From: Gemmatimonadota bacterium
GTDB taxonomy: Bacteria > Gemmatimonadota > Gemmatimonadetes > Gemmatimonadales > GWC2-71-9
Direction: 5' to 3'
DNA length: 46,241 nt
Assembly: GCA_022562295.1 (NCBI GenBank)
Contig: JADFPO010000015.1
Coordinates: 1 to 46,241 of the forward strand
Shown here: positions 8,026-15,248 of the stretch, one piece after another
Layout: each line of letters starts with the position of its first letter
How positions within the stretch are numbered: the stretch's first letter is position 1
The notes under the pieces: generated by a model
Database searches by the model: none
What the model was told of the DNA's origin: nothing
What the model saw: the letters and a program-made list of their open reading frames with translations, nothing else
Translations under genes and position numbers: made by a program

Positions 8026-8454
8026 CTACTCCAATGGATGCCGCCACTTGAGCCCCGGGAATCGTGCGTAGTCCCGGTCGGTCGTCACCCACTCGCAGCC
8101 CCACTCGATCGCGAGTGCCGCAAAGTAGGCGTCGGGAATGAGATTACCCTTCGCACCGCTCCCGTCGCAGAGATCTCGAAAAACGTCCCAGTGGCGTTGA
8201 CCCGGTGCAACCATGACGGCGTTGGGTCTCGACCGAATGGCGTCGGCAAACGCGAACGCTTCGCTCGGCGCGCTGGGTTTCCGGTAGACCCTCGGGTGCG
8301 TCGCGATGCGCACGACGCCGCTCAAAACCAACTCCGACACGCCGATATTCTCCGGCCCGTCCAAACGCTCGATCAGCCAAGATCTGTATTCGTCGTGTCG
8401 GTCGCTGTCGCTTCGCAACGCATACAGCAACACGTTCACGTCGCACAAGATCAC
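8026..8454 (-). CDS. vapC: PIN-domain toxin (VapC-like ribonuclease)
   Basis: A 142-residue PIN domain, typical VapC size. The acidic metal-binding residues are in place: D5 (ILCDVNVLLYA), E41 (VSELVLSG), D108 (IPDAYFAALA) and D126 (VTTDRDYARF). VapC toxins cut tRNA or rRNA and arrest growth unless bound by the partner antitoxin. The gene overlaps the antitoxin gene by 4 bp, the classical coupled order antitoxin then toxin. All catalytic residues are present, so the toxin is probably active. The substrate cannot be predicted from sequence. Confidence 0.93.
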   Translation of the reverse strand: MILCDVNVLLYALRSDSDRHDEYRSWLIERLDGPENIGVSELVLSGVVRIATHPRVYRKPSAPSEAFAFADAIRSRPNAVMVAPGQRHWDVFRDLCDGSGAKGNLIPDAYFAALAIEWGCEWVTTDRDYARFPGLKWRHPLE

Positions 8455-8693
8455 GTGCGGCCGTCCATCACGTCGTACAACGATGCCGTATCGTCGAGGT
8501 CAATTCCGGGGAGGGTTCCGCCGCTTCCGGAAACCGGGAGTGCTACCGGGCAAGGGTCGGCGGCGTCAACTGGGCGGGCGAGATAGGCTTGGAGCGCCTC
8601 GCGTATGACTCCGGTCAGGGTGGTGCCCGAGGCCACCGCGCGCTCCTTCGCGCGCCGCAGGATGTCGTCTTCCAGCCGAACCGTCGTTCTCAT
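8451..8693 (-). CDS. vapB: Ribbon-helix-helix antitoxin of the VapC-like toxin
   Basis: An 80-residue protein. Residues 1-45 (MRTTVRLEDDILRRAKERAV, then TLTGVIREALQAYLAR) form a ribbon-helix-helix DNA-binding domain. The C-terminal half (ending LPGIDLDDTASLYDVMDG) is the flexible acidic part that would occupy the PIN active site. The ATG at 8693 is fixed by the family N-terminus. No Shine-Dalgarno precedes it; instead AT-rich direct repeats run right up to the start codon, suggesting a very short or absent leader. The pair is expected to repress its own promoter. Confidence 0.88.
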   Translation of the reverse strand: MRTTVRLEDDILRRAKERAVASGTTLTGVIREALQAYLARPVDAADPCPVALPVSGSGGTLPGIDLDDTASLYDVMDGRT

Positions 8694-8730
8694 ATGTCAA
8701 AATGTCAGATATTAGCATAAATATGTCAAG
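8691..8730 (-). promoter_or_regulatory. Probable autoregulatory operator/promoter of the vapBC pair
   Basis: Three direct copies of a [T/A]ATGTCA[A/G] word lie at 8693-8700, 8701-8708 and 8722-8729 on the plus strand. Read on the minus strand they are TTGACATA-like. The first overlaps the vapB start codon and the outermost provides a TTGACA that could be a -35 box. TAATAT lies between them. Short tandem sites of this kind are typical for ribbon-helix-helix antitoxins. The segment is far more AT-rich than its surroundings. Confidence 0.6.
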
Positions 8731-8764
8731 CTGAGGGACTCTAGCTCTGAGCATTGGCGCATCA

Positions 8765-8806
8765 CCATCACGACTTACGACCCACTACTCACCACTCACC
8801 GTCTTT
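8765..8806 (-). repeat. G-rich word repeat at the 3' end of the M28 gene
   Basis: On the minus strand the M28 peptidase stop (TGA) sits inside GGTGAGTGGTGAGTAGTGGG, a chain of related GTGAGT-type words that continues GTCGTAAGTCGTGATGG. As at 2753 and 6860, a G-rich repeat coincides with a stop codon on the transcript strand. I see no complementary C-rich arm here. Confidence 0.45.
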
Positions 8807-10382
8807 GCGACCAATCCCTCCGCGACGGCTGGCACTCCGGCCACGTCATCCGCTCCCCGTCGCGGATGGGCATGACGCTCCGACGCTGGCGCGACACTCT
8901 TTCCGGATCTTCTGACGCCAGGTACACGAGCATGGCGGTCAGCGTCGCGTTGTTCTTTAGGTCGTCGAACGCGATCTTGTCGAACGTGTCGCGGTTGGTG
9001 TGCCACGTGTACGTGCCGTAATTCCAGCTCAGCGCGCCGAGGCTGAACGCCGGAGCACCGTAACAGACGAAAGAGGCGTTGTCGGTTCCGCCGCCCGACG
9101 GCGTTCCGGGGAACTGGAATGTGATGTGCCGCGTGATGTCCGTCGGAATCCGCGATAGCCAGCGCGCGAAATGCCCCGACGCATCGGTGAGCCCCTGGCT
9201 CGAAATGCGGACCACGCGACCCGTGCCGTTGTCCTGATTGAACAGTGCCTGCAGGCCTTCAACTATTTGCGGGTTGTCCGCCGCAAACGCGCGCGAGCCG
9301 TTGAGACCCTGTTCCTCGCCGGCCCAGTGACCAACCAAGATCGTGCGCTTGGGGTTGGGATAGACGATGCTCAGGATGCGCATGGCTTCCAGCATGGTGA
9401 TGGTACCCGTACCGTTATCGGTGGCGCCGGAACCCGCATCCCACGAGTCGAAGTGCGCCGACAGCATCACGTACTCGTCCGGCAGCTCATTACCGGGGAT
9501 CGTTGCGATTGTGTTGAACACGGGTCCCTCGCCGAGGAACTCCGCGTCCGACATGACTTCCAAAACCGGGCTTTGTCCGTTCTCCGCAAGTCGGAATACG
9601 AGGCCGTAGTCCTCGCAGCTGAGGTCGAGGGTCGGAACCTGCTCGGTACGGGCGTCGAAGATTTTCTGCACCCCCCAGCCGTTGGCCCAGCGCGACGTGA
9701 GAATGCCAACGGCACCGGCTTCCTCGAGACGGCGGGCCAACCCGGCGGCCGCGCGCCTCGTGCTGATGTCGAACCCAGCACGACCGGCGCGCGCGTTCCA
9801 GCTTTCGTTGGCGGCCTCACGCGCGGCTTGCATCGACTCGATGGACGCCTGAGTCGCCCATTGCTCCCAGTCCGCGTCGGGACGGCATGTGGGTTGGGGG
9901 AAGGAGATGGCGACGAACTTGCCATGAACTTCCGGGAGCCACGCCTCGAACGCGTCGGGGCTCGGAACGTCGGGTAGGATCATGACATCGCCTCGCACCG
10001 TCTTGCCGTTGGTGCCCGGGCTCCACGCGAGGTTGGTTCCCTCGAGCGTGCGCACCCGCGGCGCTACCAGATCGATGTGGGTGCGCCCGCGCCGCCACCG
10101 CATCCACGTCCCATACTGCTGGTTCTCCGCCTGGACGCCCCAGCTCGCATACATGCTGACCAGCCACTCGTTGCCGGCTTCGATCCGCGGAGTACCGGTG
10201 AGTCGTGGTCCTACCGAATCCAACAATGTTTGCGCGAGACGGTACGCGTGCGAGCTGTCCATCCCCTGGTTCCAGATACGCCGCACGACCGGATCGTCGG
10301 TGGTGAATGTCTGGGCGCGAAGGGTCGCTGCCATAAGCGTCGAGAAAACAGCCACGCTAAACATCGATCGATTGAACTTCAT
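8796..10382 (-). CDS. Secreted M28-family zinc aminopeptidase
   Basis: A 528-residue exported peptidase: signal peptide about 1-23 (ending LRAQ), an inserted PA-like region about 100-260, and an M28 catalytic domain from about 290. The likely co-catalytic zinc ligands and catalytic residues are H310 (LSAHFDSWDAG), D322 (GATDNGTG), E356/E357 (HWAGEEQGLNGS), D384 (NQDNGTG) and H461 (YTWHTNRDTFDK). M28 enzymes release N-terminal amino acids from peptides or act as carboxypeptidases, and this one should work in the periplasm or outside. GAGG precedes the ATG at 10382. It lies 28 bp downstream of a D-aminoacylase-type gene, so both probably serve peptide scavenging. The C-terminus ends in repeat-derived codons. 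Confidence 0.9.
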   Translation of the reverse strand: MKFNRSMFSVAVFSTLMAATLRAQTFTTDDPVVRRIWNQGMDSSHAYRLAQTLLDSVGPRLTGTPRIEAGNEWLVSMYASWGVQAENQQYGTWMRWRRGRTHIDLVAPRVRTLEGTNLAWSPGTNGKTVRGDVMILPDVPSPDAFEAWLPEVHGKFVAISFPQPTCRPDADWEQWATQASIESMQAAREAANESWNARAGRAGFDISTRRAAAGLARRLEEAGAVGILTSRWANGWGVQKIFDARTEQVPTLDLSCEDYGLVFRLAENGQSPVLEVMSDAEFLGEGPVFNTIATIPGNELPDEYVMLSAHFDSWDAGSGATDNGTGTITMLEAMRILSIVYPNPKRTILVGHWAGEEQGLNGSRAFAADNPQIVEGLQALFNQDNGTGRVVRISSQGLTDASGHFARWLSRIPTDITRHITFQFPGTPSGGGTDNASFVCYGAPAFSLGALSWNYGTYTWHTNRDTFDKIAFDDLKNNATLTAMLVYLASEDPERVSRQRRSVMPIRDGERMTWPECQPSRRDWSQRR

Positions 10383-10410
10383 CAGTGTTCCTCGAGTTGC
10401 TGTGTTGTTG

Positions 10411-11874
10411 CTACGGAATGGGCGTAACGGGCCTGCGTACTCCCACGCCGGGAAACACGCCGTCTATTACCTTCTCGTCGGTCACGACCAGCGTCCCGTT
10501 CACCAGGACGTGCACGATGCCGGCCGAAAACTGCGCTGGCTCGGCGAATGTCGCCCGATCGATGACACGGGCGGGGTCGAACACCGTGATATCGGCATCG
10601 GCCCCAACTTGTATGCGACCCTTTGTGCGCATCTGAGGAACCGCGGCCTCGAGGCGGCGCGCCGGCATCAGCGACATCTTGCGAAGCGCCTCCATCAGAG
10701 GAATGGCGTGCTGCTCGCGAACGTAGCGGCCCAATACGCGCGCAAACGTACCGGCACCGCGTGGGTGGGCGCGTCCGTTGACGTAGGGCACGCCGTCGCT
10801 GGCAATCATCACTAGCGGGTGTGCTACCGCGAAGTCGACGGCCACCTGTGGGATGACATGTGCTATGATCGTGCCGCCGGTATCGCGGTACTGATGGAAC
10901 GTCTCTTCGGTTAGGCGCTCGCCGGTGGCTACCCATTCGATGTCTCCGTAGTCGGCGTCGAAGCGCTCGCGCCAACCGGGATCGAATATCGCCGCTCGGA
11001 TTCCGGTGGACGCCGCGGTGTAGGGATAGATCTCGGTGGTGACATCGAGGCCACGCCTCTGCGCGCCTTCGATCATGTCGAGTAGCATCGGCACCTGGCC
11101 AAGACCGCTGCTTCCGATGTGCACGATGTGGACCGACGCACCAGTGATGGCGGCGTCAGCAATCATCTCCTGAATCGCTTCGGCGCTGCTGCCTGGTTCG
11201 ATCATGCCTGCGGAGCGCACGTGGACGAAATTCGTCACGTCGTACTCGGCCGCAACGCTGAACATTTGAATGATTTCTTCGCGCCGTGCGCCCGGCACGT
11301 ACTGAATCCCGTACCCAATCCCCAATGCGCCGTCGTCGAGGCCGTGGCGAAGCCGGTCCGACATCTGGTTCATTTCGTCAGCGGTGGCGGCGCGGTATAC
11401 GGCCGCGGGGCCCTCAGGGATCGTATCTCTGAGAACGGCACGTCTGGGGTGGCCGACGGTTGCGCCGAAGTTGATGATCGCGCGACCTTCACGCTCGCCA
11501 TACCAGCGCGAAACGTTGCCAGTGCCCCCTTCGAGTTCGAGCGCCGTTGTGACACCGTCCCCCGCCTGAAACCGGCTGCTGACGGAGTCTTGCCCGTGTG
11601 CATGCAGGTCGACGAACCCGGGGCCCACTACCAAACCACCGACGTCGATGACGGTGTGGCCGGAGAGGGGTTGAGCCGTAATGGCCACGATGGTGGCGCC
11701 GTTAATCCCGACGTTGCGGACGGCGTCGAGCCCCGTCTCAGGGTCCATGACGCGCCCGCCGACGAGCACGATGTCGTACACCTCACCCTGCTGCGCTGCG
11801 ACCCTCGGTGCCAAGAGGCTCAGCACCGTCAGCACCATTGAATGACGTAATAATGACGTGGTAGCCCGGCGCAT
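10411..11874 (-). CDS. Exported D-aminoacylase-type amidohydrolase
   Basis: A 487-residue amidohydrolase-superfamily enzyme with a signal peptide (VLTVLSLLAPRVAAQ). The metal site motif GFVDLHAHGQD lies near residue 95, later histidines occur in VHIVHIGSSG and IIAHVIPQ, and the distal aspartate in MIASDGVPY. The C-terminal GRIQVGADADITVFDP is the composite beta-sandwich typical of N-acyl-D-amino-acid deacylases and dihydroorotase-like enzymes. Expected action is hydrolysis of an amide bond in an N-acylated amino acid or cyclic amide; the substrate is not certain. CAGGAG precedes the ATG at 11874. It forms an operon with the M28 peptidase downstream. Confidence 0.87.
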   Translation of the reverse strand: MRRATTSLLRHSMVLTVLSLLAPRVAAQQGEVYDIVLVGGRVMDPETGLDAVRNVGINGATIVAITAQPLSGHTVIDVGGLVVGPGFVDLHAHGQDSVSSRFQAGDGVTTALELEGGTGNVSRWYGEREGRAIINFGATVGHPRRAVLRDTIPEGPAAVYRAATADEMNQMSDRLRHGLDDGALGIGYGIQYVPGARREEIIQMFSVAAEYDVTNFVHVRSAGMIEPGSSAEAIQEMIADAAITGASVHIVHIGSSGLGQVPMLLDMIEGAQRRGLDVTTEIYPYTAASTGIRAAIFDPGWRERFDADYGDIEWVATGERLTEETFHQYRDTGGTIIAHVIPQVAVDFAVAHPLVMIASDGVPYVNGRAHPRGAGTFARVLGRYVREQHAIPLMEALRKMSLMPARRLEAAVPQMRTKGRIQVGADADITVFDPARVIDRATFAEPAQFSAGIVHVLVNGTLVVTDEKVIDGVFPGVGVRRPVTPIP

Positions 11875-12044
11875 GTGATCTCCTGAGTTTCAAGTCGAGG
11901 AACAAGTTTGTGGGAATGCCGCCGGCTTGGTAAGGGCCCACGGTTGCACTCACGATGCGCACGGATAGGTTTTCAGCTATCAAACTATCAGGCATCCGCG
12001 TGCTGCTTCGAGAGCAGGGTCGTGGGGCGAATCGGAAGTTGAAG

Positions 12045-12452
12045 GTGGCACAGAACAGCGAACATGACACGCCGGAGCCGGTGCGGCTCGATAAGTGGCT
12101 ATGGGCGGCCCGCTTCTACAAGACACGCCGACTTGCGGCAGACGCCGTTGTTGGTGGTAAGGTTCAGGTCAACGGCGAACGGGTGAAGCGGGCCAAAGTG
12201 CTCCGTGCCGGCGACCGGCTCCGGATTCGAAAGGAGCCGTACGAATACCGTCTCACGGTGCTGGCACCCTCTGGTCGGCGAGGTTCCGCCAAAGATGCGG
12301 CGCTGCTCTATGAGGAAGCGGAGGAGAGTCGGGAGGCCCGCGCTCGCCTGGCGGAGCAATACAAGTTGGCTGCCTCCACGCGTACCCGTACCGAGGGCAA
12401 ACCGACGAAAAAAGAGCGCCGACAAATCGGCCAACTGAAAGGCCGCAACTAG
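12045..12452 (+). CDS. hslR: S4-domain RNA-binding protein, Hsp15-like
   Basis: About 135 residues from GTG 12045, close to E. coli Hsp15 (133). The S4 domain is clear: VRLDKWLWAARFYKTRRLAA, then GGKVQVNGERVKRAKVLRAG and RLRIRKEPYEYRLTVL. A basic tail ends TKKERRQIGQLKGRN. Hsp15 binds stalled 50S subunits carrying peptidyl-tRNA and helps recycle them. GGAAG lies six bases before the GTG. An ATG at 11955 in the same frame would add 30 residues with no family counterpart, so I prefer the GTG. Its stop codon shares the CTAG tetramer with the stop of the convergent anti-sigma gene. Confidence 0.85.
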   Translation: MAQNSEHDTPEPVRLDKWLWAARFYKTRRLAADAVVGGKVQVNGERVKRAKVLRAGDRLRIRKEPYEYRLTVLAPSGRRGSAKDAALLYEEAEESREARARLAEQYKLAASTRTRTEGKPTKKERRQIGQLKGRN

Positions 12453-12709
12453 CCAGCGTTGCCCGCCTCCATGGCGCGCAGCCGCGCGAAGACGCGGGCC
12501 TTGAGACCCTCGGGAAGTGATGCGTCGTGCAGTTTGGCCTTGATGGCTTGCAGGACGGAGCCAGTGAACTCGAAACCGTTGGTGCACACCTCGCAGGCGT
12601 TGATGTGCTCTCGTACGATCGCCATTTCACTTTCCCGCAACTCACGATCCAGGAAATCGTTTAACCGGCGAACGGTCTCTTCACACGTCGAGCGGTCCAT
12701 TTCGCTCAC
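12449..12709 (-). CDS. Zinc-finger anti-sigma factor
   Basis: An 86-residue protein with the anti-sigma zinc motif H-x3-C-x2-C (HINACEVC) and an upstream Cys (DRSTCEE) completing the ZAS/zf-HC2 site. The C-terminal half is amphipathic without a membrane segment, so it is a soluble anti-sigma factor, plausibly redox- or zinc-responsive as in RsrA-type proteins. The GTG at 12709 overlaps the sigma factor stop (GTGA) and has GGAGG upstream; an ATG at 12700 is the alternative. Direct coupling to the ECF sigma gene is the normal arrangement for a cognate pair. Confidence 0.85.
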   Translation of the reverse strand: MSEMDRSTCEETVRRLNDFLDRELRESEMAIVREHINACEVCTNGFEFTGSVLQAIKAKLHDASLPEGLKARVFARLRAMEAGNAG

Positions 12710-13311
12710 GGGCCCTCCTCCGTGACTCGCTTCGCCGGGACGATGCCGTACTCTTCGGCCAGCAGCCACAGCTTTCGTTGCAGCAGCCGTCTGCCTCGGT
12801 GCAATCGGGATCGCACGGTGCCCACAGGCACGTCGAGGATGCCCGCGATTTCCTGGTACGACAGATCCTGCGTGAAATAGAGTATCGCGGCCTCTCGGAA
12901 CTCCATCGGCAGCTCGCTCAACGCGGTGGCGACCTGTTCGGAATCCAGTCGCTCCATCAGATATGTGGCCGGATCGCTCGTGACGTTTGACAGGCCGGCC
13001 TGCCGACTCTTGGCGAACATGTAGAGGTCGCCGGCATCTTCGAGGTCGACCGTCGGAACTTGTCGCTGCTTCTTCCGGTAGAGGGACACGAATCGGTTCC
13101 GCAGAATCGTCAGGAACCATGCCTTGAAGTTCGTGCCCCGTTCGAACCGCGCAAATCCCTTGAACGCGAGCAGGGCGGCTTCCTGCACCAATTCCTCCGC
13201 ATCCGCCTGGTCCCGCGTCAGGTGATAAGCGGTTCGGTAGGCCGGTTCGAGGATGCCGTCCAGCAGAGTTTCGAAATCGTCGTCGGCTGCCTGGGACTCG
13301 GAGAGCGTCAT
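12706..13311 (-). CDS. ECF-type RNA polymerase sigma factor
   Basis: A 201-residue sigma factor with region 2 (AYRTAYHLTRDQADAEELVQ, then AFKGFARFERGTNFKAWFLT) and region 4 (ALSELPMEFREAAILYFTQD, then SYQEIAGILDVPVGTVRSRL). There is no region 1.1 or 3, so it belongs to the extracytoplasmic-function group. The ATG at 13311 fits the family length; in-frame ATGs at 13386 and 13374 would add a Pro/Ser-rich tail and cannot be excluded. The gene precedes its anti-sigma factor and follows uppS by a short gap that contains a candidate ECF promoter, suggesting positive autoregulation in addition to operon transcription. Confidence 0.9.
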   Translation of the reverse strand: MTLSESQAADDDFETLLDGILEPAYRTAYHLTRDQADAEELVQEAALLAFKGFARFERGTNFKAWFLTILRNRFVSLYRKKQRQVPTVDLEDAGDLYMFAKSRQAGLSNVTSDPATYLMERLDSEQVATALSELPMEFREAAILYFTQDLSYQEIAGILDVPVGTVRSRLHRGRRLLQRKLWLLAEEYGIVPAKRVTEEGP

Positions 13312-13396
13312 GACTTCGCTTGGCGAAGAGGTACCAGAGGCGAGGGGCTCAGGTGTCGGAGTCCAGCGGGCCATTCGGAAGCTCATACCGTCCCCA

Positions 13397-13422
13397 AACG
13401 CTCGGGGGATCCGGAGAGTTCC
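13397..13422 (-). promoter_or_regulatory. Candidate ECF-sigma-dependent promoter
   Basis: On the minus strand GGAAC (13418-13422) and CGTT (13397-13400) are separated by 17 bases. This is the -35/-10 pattern of many ECF sigma promoters and lies directly before the sigma gene. A GGGGGA/TCCCCC inverted repeat overlaps the -35 element. If used, it would give a short leader for the ATG at 13311, or nearly none for the one at 13386. Confidence 0.45.
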
Positions 13423-13437
13423 CCCGAAGTCGTGGTC

Positions 13438-14190
13438 TTACCCGACCGCTCCGACCGCCTCGGCCACCGCGCTTGCGGGAACGGTTTGTTCTTTCGGGCC
13501 GGCGGCGCCGAAGCGGCGCTCCCGGCGGCGGAAATCCGCCAGCGCGTGTTCGAGGTGACTGCGGCCGAATTCGGGCCACGTCGCCGTCTCGAAGTACAAC
13601 TCCGTGTACGCCAGCTCCCAGAGCATGAAATCCGAGAGGCGTCTTTCGCCAGCCGTTCTGATCAGGAGATCGGGTGCCGGGACTCCCCCGGTGATGGCGT
13701 CGTTCAGCTCCCGATCGGTCAACGCATCGACACGAAGCTCTCCCCGGGCGACGCGGCGGGCCAGCGTCTTGGTAGCGGTGGTAATAGCCGCCCGGGCGCT
13801 GTAGTCGATTGCCAGCCGCAGGTCGAGCGTGGTACCGCCGGCGGTGACTTGCTCGACCGCTTCGAGCGCGCGGAGCGCCGACGCCGGGATTCGGTCGCGC
13901 CGCCCGATGGCCGTCAGGCGAACGCCGTTCGCCAGCAACTCATCGCGTTCACGCGCGCAGTACTCTCTGAGCAGCCAGAACAGCCGTCCCACCTCGGTCG
14001 GCGGCCGTTTCCAGTTGTCGGATGAGAAGGCGTACAGCGTCAAGGTTCGCACGCCAAGGTCCGGAGCCGCCCTCACCACGTCCCGGACGCTGTCGACCCC
14101 GGCCAGATGGCCGCGCCAGCGCGGTTTCCGGCGTGACCGGGCCCACCGGCCGTTCCCGTCCATGATGATCGCCACGTGCAGTCCGTTCAT
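13438..14190 (-). CDS. uppS: Isoprenyl (undecaprenyl) diphosphate synthase
   Basis: A 250-residue cis-prenyltransferase. It condenses isopentenyl diphosphate onto farnesyl diphosphate to make the C55 lipid carrier for peptidoglycan and O-antigen. Conserved motifs are HVAIIMDGNGRWA with the catalytic Asp at 11, LTLYAFSSDNWKRP, and the C-terminal PDLLIRTAGERRLSDFMLWE and YTELYF segments. The ATG at 14190 overlaps the stop of the winged-helix gene by 4 bp. The C-terminus carries an extra Ala/Val-rich tail. The usual neighbours cdsA and dxr are absent; instead the gene sits in an operon with a winged-helix regulator and an ECF sigma/anti-sigma pair. Confidence 0.96.
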   Translation of the reverse strand: MNGLHVAIIMDGNGRWARSRRKPRWRGHLAGVDSVRDVVRAAPDLGVRTLTLYAFSSDNWKRPPTEVGRLFWLLREYCARERDELLANGVRLTAIGRRDRIPASALRALEAVEQVTAGGTTLDLRLAIDYSARAAITTATKTLARRVARGELRVDALTDRELNDAITGGVPAPDLLIRTAGERRLSDFMLWELAYTELYFETATWPEFGRSHLEHALADFRRRERRFGAAGPKEQTVPASAVAEAVGAVG

Positions 14191-14510
14191 GTTCGCTCCA
14201 ACGCATGGCGCGTTTCGCTGAGTATCGATTCCATTTGTTCCAGGTACATCTCGAGTGCCCGTCGTCCCTTCGGGGTGAGACGGTACTCCGTACGCGGTTT
14301 CCGCTCTGCGAACCCCTTGGTGACCTTGATGTATCCCGCTTCTTCCAGGCGGCGGGCGTGCACGCTGAGGTTGCCATCCGTGGTTTGGAGGACGGCTTTT
14401 AGCTCGGCGAACGTTTGCCGGTCGTTCGCCGCAAGCGCCGATACGATGCCCAGCCGTCGGCGCTCGTGAATGATTTGATCGAGACCGTCGACGACGGAAT
14501 TAGCCGCCAT
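14187..14510 (-). CDS. Winged-helix transcriptional regulator (HTH_34/MarR-like)
   Basis: About 107 residues from the ATG at 14510. The fold is a winged helix: LDQIIHERRRLGIVSALAAN, FAELKAVLQTTDGNLSVHAR (recognition helix), LEEAGYIKVTKGFAERKPRT (wing), then a C-terminal dimerisation helix. This is the ArsR/MarR-like family often labelled HTH_34, usually encoded beside a small membrane protein that it controls. It overlaps that membrane-protein gene by 11 bp and uppS by 4 bp. The palindrome at 15100-15115 before the operon is its likely operator. An upstream in-frame start at 14555 is less likely, since it would lie deep within the preceding gene. Confidence 0.87.
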   Translation of the reverse strand: MAANSVVDGLDQIIHERRRLGIVSALAANDRQTFAELKAVLQTTDGNLSVHARRLEEAGYIKVTKGFAERKPRTEYRLTPKGRRALEMYLEQMESILSETRHALERT

Positions 14511-15081
14511 GTCGTTGCGCGATGTAGAACCCGAAACCGACGTGCGCCGCTCCAAACCCTACCCCCAGCACCGCCAGCCCGAGATCGGGACTGAGCAGCG
14601 CGAGACTCCCCAACGCCAGCATTGTCAAACCCATCCAGCGCAGCGCTCGGACCGAAAACGTACCGCTTGCTGTAACGCCTGCTCCATACAGCACGAGCCA
14701 CATGCCTGGCAGGAGGTGGGTTGCATCCGCGGCGGTCAGGGCATGAGTCAGTAGCGCCCCGGCTACCAACGCCGGCGCCAGCCCCCACGCCATTTTGCGG
14801 AACGATCCGCTCCACAGGGGTACATCAAGACGCTTGGCCTTTGTCACGTTTGCCGCCGCGGAAATGAGGCCCGCGACAACCGCCGTCGGAATCCAGACGA
14901 CGAGTAAGGAGGAGGCCCCCGCGGCCAAGGAGAGCCACGAGGCGATCAGCCCGACGGTTCCCACGCCGACGACTCCCCAACCCGATACGGCCGTAAAGGT
15001 GGACGCGGACTCCATCGTTTCACGGATGTATGCTAGCGTCTCTTCCGCTTGCAGCCGTTCCTCTTGGGTCGGAATAGTCAC
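14500..15081 (-). CDS. Multi-pass membrane protein next to the winged-helix regulator
   Basis: A 193-residue membrane protein. A soluble helix of about 30 residues (PTQEERLQAEETLAYIRETM) is followed by about six hydrophobic segments: VSGWGVVGVGTVGLIASWL, LLVVWIPTAVVAGLISAA, APALVAGALLTHAL, LLPGMWLVLYGAGVTASG, MGLTMLALGSLALL and LGLAVLGVGFGAAHVGFGF. Small proteins of this type commonly pair with HTH_34 regulators, and their function is unknown. I prefer the GTG at 15081, with GGGAGG four bases upstream, over TTG at 15099, which lies within that site's upstream flank and has no Shine-Dalgarno. It is the first gene of the five-gene operon ending at 12449. Confidence 0.75.
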   Translation of the reverse strand: MTIPTQEERLQAEETLAYIRETMESASTFTAVSGWGVVGVGTVGLIASWLSLAAGASSLLVVWIPTAVVAGLISAAANVTKAKRLDVPLWSGSFRKMAWGLAPALVAGALLTHALTAADATHLLPGMWLVLYGAGVTASGTFSVRALRWMGLTMLALGSLALLSPDLGLAVLGVGFGAAHVGFGFYIAQRHGG

Positions 15082-15099
15082 AGGGCCTCCCGAATTCAA

Positions 15100-15120
15100 T
15101 ACAAAGGACTTTGTAGTATA
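15100..15120 (-). promoter_or_regulatory. Palindromic operator over the -10 box of the 15081-12449 operon
   Basis: TACAAAG-GA-CTTTGTA (15100-15115) is a perfect 7-base inverted repeat with a 2-base centre. It abuts TATACT (15115-15120, minus strand), a good -10 box. No well-spaced -35 is seen; TTGCGA words occur further up. Position and symmetry suit autoregulation by the winged-helix protein encoded as second gene. Confidence 0.65.
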
Positions 15121-15248
15121 AAGTAGGATTTGGTCGCAAGAGTCGCAAGGGTCTCGGCCGCCGTGAGGGCCATGGGGTCTTGAGGGGTGGGTCGGACCAG
15201 TTTAACATCCTGCGCTCGAAGGATCGCATGATTACCAGGGGCAAGGCG

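Noticed and set aside
7788-8051. Possible 87-codon plus-strand gene
   Set aside because: It runs through the GACAGGAT inverted repeat, has no ribosome site or domain, and ends inside the vapC coding region.
8773-8806. Insertion-sequence end
   Set aside because: No transposase, no matching inverted terminal repeat and no target duplication can be found around it.
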